Positions 10,359 through 19,256 of a DNA stretch of 27,614 nucleotides are shown in pieces. The position numbers were made by a program, and so were the translations under genes. The DNA comes from Ectocarpus siliculosus. Lineage: Eukaryota > Sar > Phaeophyceae > Ectocarpales > Ectocarpaceae. The stretch lies in assembly GCA_000310025.1 (NCBI GenBank), contig FN648861.1, forward strand, positions 1 through 27,614, given 5' to 3'. Within the stretch, counting starts at the first letter, position 1. The number at the start of each line of letters is the position of its first letter. Below the pieces are notes generated by a model, which searched no databases, was not told the DNA's origin, and saw only the letters and a list, made by a program, of their open reading frames with translations.

Positions 10359-10593
10359 ACTGCTGTAGAAGTAGCCGTGCCAAATATATCCCACGATCGA
10401 TCGTGAAGTCGGGGCACAATCCAAGAGCGACGTTTGGTTTCCCCACATCGATTCGACCCATGCAGCTCAAAGAGGCCACCTAAAAAAAAACGCTTTCCAT
10501 GCTTCAGTCGATGATCCGTTGCCGAAGCAGTCAATAAATACAGAATGCCGCCAAGCAATCAGCACGCGAAGCGTCGCCACAGCAGTTGAAGTA

Positions 10594-10810
10594 CCGTATA
10601 TGACACAAGATAACACACCCCCTGGGCCGATTTTCAAAGCTCGATTTCTCAACAGCAGGAAAAGTCACAGCGCCGAAAACGGCGGCGTTGGAACCGTCTC
10701 GTCGAGAGGTTTTCGAAAATGTATTGTTTCGTTTATGCATCCTCTTCGTCGTGGAGTAATCGAGCTTTGAAAATCGGTCCAGGGGGTGTGTTATCTTGTG
10801 TCATATACGG
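10594..10810. mobile_element. 217-bp MITE with 51-bp terminal inverted repeats and TA target duplication
   Basis: Left arm 10594-10644 and right arm 10760-10810 are inverted copies with one mismatch in 51, starting CCGTATATGACACAAGATAA. The dinucleotide TA flanks both ends (10592-10593 and 10811-10812), as expected for Tc1/mariner-type insertion. The 115-bp core has no coding potential, so the element is non-autonomous. It sits in the divergent promoter region between the hydroxylase and proteasome-activator genes. The near-identical arms suggest a fairly recent insertion. Confidence 0.88.
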
Positions 10811-10812
10811 TA

Positions 10813-11659
10813 TTCGGGTCGCGCGAGGTGCATGTGTCTTCATGTGTGGGAGATAAAGTTCGTTGGATAACTTTAGATGCTTGTCACCGCGTGCCGAGCA
10901 GGAAAACAATACTGCAAACATGTTGTTCTGTCTGCCCGATATGTCACAGCAGTGAGGTCGGACTGCTGTCTGCCTGGGGTCTCTCTACACCAACTTACGG
11001 GAGCTCTGTAGGACTCAATCATTTATGTGCGGATGAAGACAACCGAAAACAACACCCTAACAGCACCCTAAACAACACCAACAATGCGTGACGTCAAGCT
11101 TCACAGCGAGCGGTATTTTGAACGCACGCACCTCGAACGACTCGTGCTTAAATAACCAGTTCGCGCGTAGTGTCTTCCATCCCACCCCCAGGCTGGCTTC
11201 AACCGGCTGCTGACACCACCACAGGACGCCGACGGCGACAACAGCAAGGCATCTGCACGCAGATGTCACTTGGAGGCTCGCCAAGCGCATGCTGCGATGC
11301 ACGCACCGAGGGAGCTATACTGCTACCCGCAAACCCGCTGTACTGCTACCGAAACAGTGGTGAAGCAGCACAGCTAGGGGAGAGAAGTAGGATCAGGGTG
11401 GCGGAGATGGCATGTACGTACCACGGTCATGGATTTATGGATTTCCGAAGATGGAGAGGAAGGGACAGGCGGCGGAATTTGTGCTGGTACGGAGGAGTGC
11501 GGCAGGAAAACGGGGCACCGTGTTTCATTGAATGAGTCCTCCAGGTTCTCCGAGCTTCCCCGGCTGCCAACACCACAACCCAACTGACTGCTGTGCCCAT
11601 TACCACTATCGAATATCGACTGACGCGACCCATCTCTCGAGCATCGAAACCAGCCAGTC
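10813..11659. other. Intergenic region and presumed 5' UTR/promoter of the proteasome activator gene
   Basis: No gene was recognised. Several short frames are open on both strands without domain similarity. A TGACGTCA-like sequence (GCGTGACGTCAAG, about 11086) could be a bZIP site. The start of the downstream gene is placed at 11660, where a frame leads through a consensus donor with correct phase. Confidence 0.4.
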
Positions 11660-14600
11660 ATGAGCTCGTTGACAGCGATCAGTGTCAGAGAGGGAGAGGT
11701 AGCCCTCGCAAACCTGCCCGAGCAAGTTGGAAAAATGCAAGCTCTCTTGGAGGCAGAGTTCGCGTACACAAGCCTGGCGGACATCGAAAGGTGAGCATAC
11801 ACACACGCACACGCCAGGCACCGATGACGAACGGCGCCGAAGGTCTCTTGCGTGTCTTGTTATAGGAAACGAGGTATGCATGTTTGGCGGTCTGTTGGTC
11901 TAGATCATCAGACAAGCAGCTACCCAGCTGCATGCTATTCTGAGGGTTCTTTGTCGCTCGGATGGCGTTCGGCAGAAGAAGATGAGGAGGGAAGGGGGTG
12001 CAACGCGAACGCAAGGATAGACGACGATAATCCCCGGGGCCGTGACGATCCACGGAGGAAGGGTTCGCTTCGTCAGGGAAGGATGTCACTCTGTTCTCGG
12101 CGTGTATTTGGCGGTTCATCTGCAGAAATCCTTAGCAGCAATATCCTATGCAAGACCACTGGGTTGTTGGGAAGGATCCACGGTTAGCTTTTGCGCAGCA
12201 GTGTTTCTTTTCATGGCAATCGACAGCGGGTGCTCCATGTGCGCTGGGGTGTAGCCGATCATGCCCTTTGTCGCAAGGGCAGCGACGACAGCACAGACTC
12301 ACCTGCGATTAATTGCTGTTAGTGGCTGGGACGTCCGATACGTACGTGGTGCACAGCATCAGGTGTGGCTGGTCTGTTGGCTTCCTCAGAATTCTCCAGT
12401 CTGGAGCACATTTACATGATGTCCGAACTCTCAAGAGCGCGTGGTTCTGCACAGGATCCCGGATCCGGGTGCAAGGCTTTACGGGTTCTTTTTTTGCCCT
12501 CCTTCCTAACGAACGACTCTGTCGTTTGTTTCAAGCTTCGATTTCAGTTGCCGGCTCACCTTATGTCGTGGCGAAGGCGCACCTCTCTAACTGCTGTGAA
12601 TTCTTCAATGTTCTTCCAGGCTACAATCAAAATACAGCACGCCGTCACAACAGGTTCGCATCAACCAGCTCACCAACAGGAATACCAGCGTTGTTGTTCC
12701 CTCGTAGTGAATGCTTGGCGCGCGGTAAAGCAGAAGCAACAGCAACAGCAGTGCCAAAAGGCCGCGTCGATATTAAAGCCAAATCCATAATCCCTCATCG
12801 GAACCATCTCAACGCTTGATTCGACCCCTCTTTACTGCACTACTGTACCCCGATCCTTTTCGCGCTTCGCCCTTCACGCGACAACGACAACGATAATTTC
12901 TCACAACTATTCATACCTTCGTCGGGCGAAACAACACCAGCGGGTTCAAGCAACTCCTAACCAGCTCGGGGGGAAGCGCAACCGAGAATGCGAACATGGG
13001 GGCTCTGCTGTCCACCGTCAGGTGCGTGGGTATCTGATTTAGCAAAGAGTGCTTCGTAGTGTAGTTGACCAAGCCAACCGCCCGACGAATGTAAGGACAC
13101 CAATAATTTTTGGCGGAAGAACACCACAAATTTGAACCCGCGGTATATACATCCCGTGGGGGTCCGCAGAAGGCTGACGAGGGGGGTAGAAGTGTGTGTA
13201 TTGTGTGCAGAAGGATGGCTCGAGCGCCAGAAAGTGAGTCAGCGTTGGACCCGGATCCCGGAAGGAATGCGTGCGTGTACGCACACTCGTCTACTATCCC
13301 AAAGCTGAAACAAGTGCGGAACCCCGCCTCCTCAAAGCACGCAACGGCCTCTTTGCTGCTCTATCGTTTCTAGGAACGAGGTGACCCAGACCATGAGCAT
13401 CCTTCTGGCCCTCAAGAGATGGATCCGGGTGCAGGTGCCCAAGATCGAGGACGGCAACAACTTCGGCGTCAGCGTGCAGCTCGACGTCGCCAAGGTACGG
13501 TGGGAGTCACTATTACACATGTCGACAGATGCATACTAGCAGCGCAATAAAGAACAGCACGTCGAATACCATGTTCGATAGGCTGGTCCCATCTTAGGAC
13601 ATCCCGTTATGCGGGGGGGGGGGCGGGGGGGATGAAGGAGCCCCAGTGTTGCATAGAGCATGAGATGCCGGACATCTTGATCAGCAGCACCGTGCCTTTG
13701 TGGGTGTCGCGTGAAACCGATGAACTTGACTCTTCTCGCAACAAACTCTAAATATTATTTTCTTTTTCGCGCGTGGCCGCGCCGGACTATTACGGCACAT
13801 GATGAATTCTGGTGGTGTTTCCCTTTTCTTTTCACGTCTGTTCAGCGTGTCAGGAAACGGCAACGGCATCTCCCCAACGTAGTGTATAGGGAACCTCGCT
13901 GTTTCTTGTAGACATGGCTGCCGTGTCTTCCCCGCACCTCTCCCGTGTACTGTTAGCCCTCGAGATTACACCGCTACCGACCAGAAAAAAACGAAGTAAC
14001 GACCACCCCGAAAAAATATTTTTCCTTTCCTAACTCAGCGGTCGAATTGTTTTTTTAGACCGGAAATAGGGCGCAAGTACTACTCCAGGTGGAGAGTTGA
14101 CTCTTCACACTCTGTGACACTTGTCAATAGACCATACGCTATGAATCAACAGGACCACATCTTTTCTCTCCGCACTCTGGAAGGGTGTGAACAGAGTTTT
14201 TTTTTTTTGTGCTTTTGCCTGTTGCTCCATTTTCTCCCTTGAACTAAAGAATCTGATCCGGTTGATTCGATAACTTTTGTTCCTGCGCCCACAACGCAAA
14301 AACCCGCACCCGGATCCAAGGTGTTCCTATTGAGGGGCACTTGCGTCCGTATGAGCTCTCATGGGCAAGAGTTGAGGGGTGGTGATCACCCAAAGAAATC
14401 ATCCGAAAAAAACAGAGCGTGTTTTATTTTCAAGAGTTCTTTATTTAGTTCACGGTGTCGTTTTCGAGTTCACCGGGGACACGATTGGACATGCGCACGA
14501 ACGCTCTCGAGGACAACGACTACCCTACCTTGAAGCTAGAGCGCGAAGCCCATGCTCAGAGACGGAAAGGGCAGCCGTGGCGAAGCGGTTTCGAAATTCG

Positions 14601-17600
14601 TTGCTTGACCGGGGGCACATGACGCACATCTTGAAAATCCAAAAAATAGAAATGCCGAAACATCACCCATCTTCGTGCTTTGTTTTACATGTGTCTCCCG
14701 CCGTCCATAAGCTGCCAGAGGCGATCTGGGGCACATTCGCCGCTAGCCCTGCTCACGCTGATTCTCGGAAACTCTCAATTTTGCTCGTCCGCGATGAATT
14801 TGTCCCAACATGGGCTTGAGCGTGTTGTTGTGCCAGCAGCAGATTTGGCGTGACTTGATTGAATTTTCATGCTCAAGGCACCAACTCCCTAAAACCCAAA
14901 ACTATAATATATATTGTCTGTTTTTCCTCCTGGAACCAGCTTCACGTCGGGGGAGACTTTCGCCACATGCCAGTCGGGGTCTTGCGCCGGAGGTGGCACC
15001 ATCCTGANNNNNNNNNNNNNNNNNNNNNNNNNNNNNNNNNNNNNNNNNNNNNNNNNNNNNNNNNNNNNNNNNNNNNNNNNNNNNNNNNNNNNNNNNNNNN
15101 NNNNNNNNNNNNNNNNNNNNNNNNNNNNNNNNNNNNNNNNNNNNNNNNNNNNNNNNNNNNNNNNNNNNNNNNNNNNNNNNNNNNNNNNNNNNNNNNNNNN
15201 NNNNNNNNNNNNNNNNNNNNNNNNNNNNNNNNNNNNNNNNNNNNNNNNNNNNNNNNNNNNNNNNNNNNNNNNNNNNNNNNNNNNNNNNNNNGCGGTGTGT
15301 ACATAGTGTAGTTCAACGGTCAAGGAGACAGACACACAGTGCCAGCCGGGATGGTTCCGTGGCAAGTGAAGCACTCGGAGTGAACTTCAGGATGGTGCCA
15401 CCTCCGGCGCAAGACCCCGACTGGCAAGTGGCGAAAGTCTCCCCCGACGTGAAGCTGGTACCAGGAGGAAAAACAGACAATTATGTATGGGGTGTTTGTA
15501 TTTCTATTGATTGAATTATTTGTGTTTTGGGTCCATCTTCCCACTTATGGCACGAGGGTGGCCACGCGTTCGAACCTACCGGGTGTCTCCCAACGTCTCG
15601 GACCACTGCCGAACTTGTATGCTCTCGAGCGGCGGGACTGTGTGGAGAAATGTTTAGTATGCGGTCTCGTGGACGCCCGTGTGAGGTCGCAATATGGTAT
15701 TTTCGGAACTATTTGTGAGAATTATCATGAGAACGGAACGGTTTTTCATGTGAAGACATTAACAATTATGTGGTCCCGTGGCATGGCGTGTGATGGTTGT
15801 GATGTATGATGTGGTCTCGCGTGCGCCTCGGTGTGATGTGGTCGCGCGAGCGGCAGGCGGGACTGTCACATTTGACGGATAGGGGAACGTGCGTACGTGC
15901 GTACAAACCTGCATCTTACACCAGTCTGCAGGGAAAATATTGGAACTTTTGATATGTTATGCGGTACCAACCATCGTACTGTATCAGGAAACCAGAGCCC
16001 AATTGCGATCTTCTACACAAACTGCAAGACAAAAATTACAATTTCCGGGCACGTTCGGGCAATATATATATATCAAGCTTTTTCGAAAATACGCTCGCGT
16101 GTGTTTTTAAGACCAATTCATCGAGGGCGAGAAAAGTTGAGAGCTTCCGAGAATCAATGCGATCAGGGCTGGTGGCGCATGTGCTCAGGATCGCCTGTTG
16201 CAGCTTGTGGGAGGCGGCAGGACGGACAGAAACAACGCCCAAGACCGGCCTTTGTTGACTCAATTTTTTTTTGGTCTAATTTTCCTCCGCTCTCATATGC
16301 TTTGTTTGTTACGTTCCGACTCTCTGGTGCTGCTGTGAGCAGCACAAATGTATTCGCTGCTGCTCCAACCGGTGGGCTATACTAGTGCTCCCGATCCGCC
16401 AGCGTAGTGCACACGATCCTTCGCTAGGGTCCGGTGGCTGTGTGCGTTGCGTGTCGTGCGCTTCGTACACCGTGGTGTTGCTGACAAATGTAGGCGTGTT
16501 TCGCACATATTCGTGACGTAGGCGACTAGTTCCGGGGGCGTTGATTGGTTATTTTCACTTGATCTAGTCTGTTGGGCTCACGACCATGAACACGTTCTTG
16601 GCCTAAAAAAGTCGTGCTCTCGAGGTCTAACTGCCGTTCATTCCTAAACGCGTTCGCTTGTTAACGTTCCCTAATCACGAAGGGGATCGACGAGCTCACG
16701 ACTCCCGTGGCGAGCAGCCTCGGAGAGATGCCGGGCTACTTCGAGAGCCGGGCTTCGGCGTGGGACAAGATCGGGAACAAGAAGTCCAAGGAGAGCAAGA
16801 CCTCATCGTCTGCATCCAAGGACACCGGGGGAAAGGCGCGTGTTGTTGTTGTTGTTCTTGTTGTTGTTGTTGTTGCTTGTTGGTTCTTCACATAGAAAAA
16901 CGTTCCGTTCTCTCCACCCAGTACCTTCTTCTGTCCGTACTAATCAAACACTTGACGCGGTCGATTCCCGCGTTCACAGGCTAACATACCCAAAAAAGGT
17001 ACACGTGTGTGTGTGTGACGAAATTTGAGTAAGACTGCTGTTGTCCGTATTGCGTGCGTTTCCGTTCACTAAACGCGGGGTGGTTTGTGATTGAGACCGG
17101 AAACCAACGTGGTATTTCGTATTTCGTATGATATGTTTGTTTTCTTGGTCCCCCGTTCATGCTCGACCGATTCTTTATCTACCGATACACGTGACGAAAG
17201 AAACATTGTGACTCTCCTGTACGTTGTACCTCGCGATACTTTGTGTGCATGAAACAGACTTGGCGTGGACATCACATCCCATCAAGGCCAGACAGTTTTG
17301 GTTTCGACTTGTTTCACGCCTCCCATCTTTCTCTCCCTCTTCATGCGATGAACATTATCTCCCTCTTCAAGCCATGAATATTACGCCTACTGCTGTATTG
17401 TTTCTCCCTCTAGGACGGGGACTCTTCCAAGACCTCCGAGTCCACCAGCACCGAAGAAAAGACTTCCGAATCTTCCTTCGCGCCTGACTCGGCCAACCAC
17501 CTCATCGCCCTCGACGTGAAGTGGTTCGTTTCCCTGCACCACACCCTGCTGAGAGCCAGGGATTCTTTGGTCCTCGCCGCGGACATGATCGAGAAGAACA

Positions 17601-17662
17601 TGGAGAAGCTCTTGCGTCCCAAGGGTACCAACACGCAGGGTGGTGGCATGTACTCGTTCTAA
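11660..17662 (+). CDS. PSME3: Proteasome activator PA28 (11S/REG), gamma-type
   Basis: Six exons (11660-11790, 12400-12468, 12941-13021, 13374-13494, 16683-16835, 17414-17662) give 267 residues; human PSME3 has about 254. Exon 4 carries the family signature PKIEDGNNFGVSVQ (116-129), the activation loop that opens the 20S gate. Residues 95-115 and about 205-257 match the long helices of the four-helix bundle, including VKWFVSLHHTLLRARDSLV and EKNMEKLL. These subunits form a heptameric ATP-independent cap on the 20S core. Instead of the usual helix linker there is a Ser/Thr/Lys/Glu-rich stretch (about 158-205). The C-terminus ends GGMYSF; C-terminal residues of the family dock in alpha-ring pockets. 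The start of exon 3 could alternatively be 12965 in the same phase. The last intron uses a GC donor. Gamma type is chosen by overall similarity; non-vertebrate PA28 proteins are mostly of this kind. Confidence 0.92.
14913..15007 (+). repeat. Inner inverted repeat, left arm, truncated by the gap
   Basis: From TTGTCTGTTTTTCCTCCTGG to CACCATCCTGA; it pairs with 15387-15484 on the minus strand. The right arm continues to about 15292, so the missing part of this arm probably lies inside the N run. Confidence 0.85.
15008..15291. other. Assembly gap (284 N)
   Basis: A run of N between two arms of a near-perfect inverted repeat, a structure that often breaks assembly. The true length is unknown. Confidence 0.99.
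15292..15484 (-). pseudogene. Zinc-finger (possibly LIM) gene fragment in the inner inverted repeat
   Basis: Read on the minus strand, one frame gives TCQSGSCAGGGTILKF and the neighbouring frame gives HSECFTCHGTIPAGTVC. Joined by a one-base shift at about 15380 they resemble part of a LIM-type C-x2-C...H-x2-C-x2-C finger. The pattern lacks some expected cysteines. It looks like a captured exon fragment with a frameshift. The identification is tentative. Confidence 0.3.
16836..17413 (+). other. GC-AG intron of the PA28 gene
   Basis: Exon 5 must end in phase 0 to join exon 6. The boundary with the best donor context is GGAAAG/GCGCGT, a GC donor whose other positions fit GTGCGT-type donors used elsewhere in this gene. 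A GT alternative in phase (CGT/GTTGTT) adds two residues and is a poor consensus. The intron begins with a GTT-repeat tract (about 16841-16875) and ends CTCCCTCTAG. Confidence 0.65.
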
Positions 17663-19256
17663 CACCTTTTTAGCGAGCGGCAATGAAAGGGGATCTTGGA
17701 CTACACTATAGTAGTTCGTGCATCTCATAGTTCGTGCATCTCTTGCAAGCTGTTGGGGGACGTGTTTGACTAGTAATGTGTGGTTTTAGGTGTTCTCGGT
17801 GGATAGATTGAGAATTGGGGGGGGGGGAGGGAGGGGGGGTACGCCTGAGGGCAGGGATACTCAGACGCTAATAGGTGAATCGCGATACGATCGTTCACCG
17901 CACTCACTCAAGGAAAATCAAGGTTCAGACTTGTTTGGAATCCGCGGCTGGCTTCAGTGTGAGCGAAAGACGACAGCAGTTAGTAGTTCAAGTCGGGAGT
18001 CGGCCATTGCGATTGTTATGTCTCCCGCTTCCCTCTGTGTTCGTTTGTGTACGCAGTGCGTAACCTTGGTTTTGAAACGTCTGCAGAGTGTTTGGACTTC
18101 CGATGTATGCACTTGAGCAAACCAAAGGGTGGCGAGATCTGGGTTTCCCATGGAGGCTCTTGTGTTTGTATATTCATGTAAGACGAAAAACTAAAAATAT
18201 GAAATTGCGTTTCCCCTTTGGCATTTGACGTACGGTTTGGTCCACAGCCAACACCGTACGAGGCGAAAAGCAGTATCCAACACAAGTGCCAGACAACTGT
18301 GGTACATAGCATAGAATCAATCCAGCGCGTGCTTAAATTCAGAAACGCCGAGAGAATTGTATTCTGTGGCCGAAAACAGCACCGGGTTGTCCTCGGCTGT
18401 TGTACAGAGCGGAGATGAACACGAGCGTGCGCTTTGGTTTGCGAGGAATTGATACGGGCTGAGGGAGCCACGAGCGGCAGACGACTCCGTGCGTCGTATT
18501 TTCTGCTTCGATCTCAACACATGGCATATGAATGCACGCGCCGCGTGTGTGGGTGCACTTTTAGCCACATGTTCCACTTACGGCAGTATATCCCAGAAAG
18601 GCATGTAAGTACTATGTAGAAACGTGTTCCGTGTTGATGACGACAACATCTTCATCCCACACAACGTGCCCTACATACCACACCAAGCAGCGAGTGCCGA
18701 AGGCCTCAGGAGCTCGAGGCATCGCACCTCTAATTCACTCACGGCAGACCGCACGAGTCACCAAACCATCGATAAAGTATCAATCCCTTCGATAGATGCC
18801 TTCGCCACCGCGGCATTCAATCCCGAGACCCCAAGTTTGCTACCGTTCTAAACTATCGCTGCCCAGACAAACGGGCCCAGGCGTGCATTGTATCACCTTC
18901 TAACCCTAACCCTTGAGAAGGAACCACAAGTGTAATAACTAATATAGCTTCTATGGGAGGGAGCTATTAGAGCTACTAAATAGGAGCAGCGACTGACCGA
19001 GAGACAGGCAGACATCAAATCGGTGCCTCATCACCCTCGTTGTCATCGGCACAAGACAGCAACAACTTGGAAAATCGACCAGCAAATTCTACCGTGATAG
19101 CCCGGTCATTGTTCAAACCCCTGCCCCTCCCCCCCCCCCGCCCCGCCAATCAAACATGCGAGGACCAAACCACCACAAAAGATCTATGTGCTATGCTTGG
19201 TATTCAGTGTCAAAGAGACTGCGGGTGAGCGACTGCCCGGAAGGGACGGACCCACC
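17663..19256. other. Convergent intergenic region; no supported gene
   Basis: This lies between the stop codons of the PA28 gene and the Lys/Ala/Pro-rich gene. A G-rich run occupies about 17817-17839. A duplicated GTTCGTGCATCTC lies near 17714-17742. Frames near 18016-18471 (minus) and 18218-18418 (plus) are open and mutually antisense, but neither shows a domain or clear splice sites. Two CCCTAA units near 18903 are too few to be telomeric. Confidence 0.4.

Larger units (their letters stand above)
14692..16226. mobile_element. Probable mobile element with two nested inverted-repeat pairs, interrupted by a gap
   Basis: An outer pair (about 14692-14805 and 16110-16226, inverted, visibly diverged) encloses an inner pair (14913-15007 and 15387-15484, inverted, about two mismatches in 95). 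In both outer copies the same reading frame stays open around the shared peptide DSRKLS, plus strand on the left and minus on the right. This suggests a formerly coding segment. The inner arms include an acceptor-like CCTGGAACCAG border, so they derive from DNA rather than a spliced transcript. No transposase domain was recognised. Confidence 0.6.
13495..16682 (+). other. 3.2-kb PA28 intron carrying inverted repeats and an assembly gap
   Basis: The exons on both sides are phase 0. The encoded sequence continues through the family alignment without loss (..QLDVAK then GIDELTTPV..), so no coding exon should be missing. Besides the inverted-repeat element it contains a G run at about 13611-13631 and several frames that stay open for 60-140 codons without recognisable domains. 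Confidence 0.7.

Noticed and set aside
16980-16998. 19-nt mini-exon with CACAG acceptor and GTACAC donor in the PA28 gene
   Set aside because: It would need a phase-2 donor upstream, and none with usable context exists; it also adds residues where none are expected.
18903-18916. CCCTAA units
   Set aside because: Only about two units; not a telomere or interstitial telomeric array.
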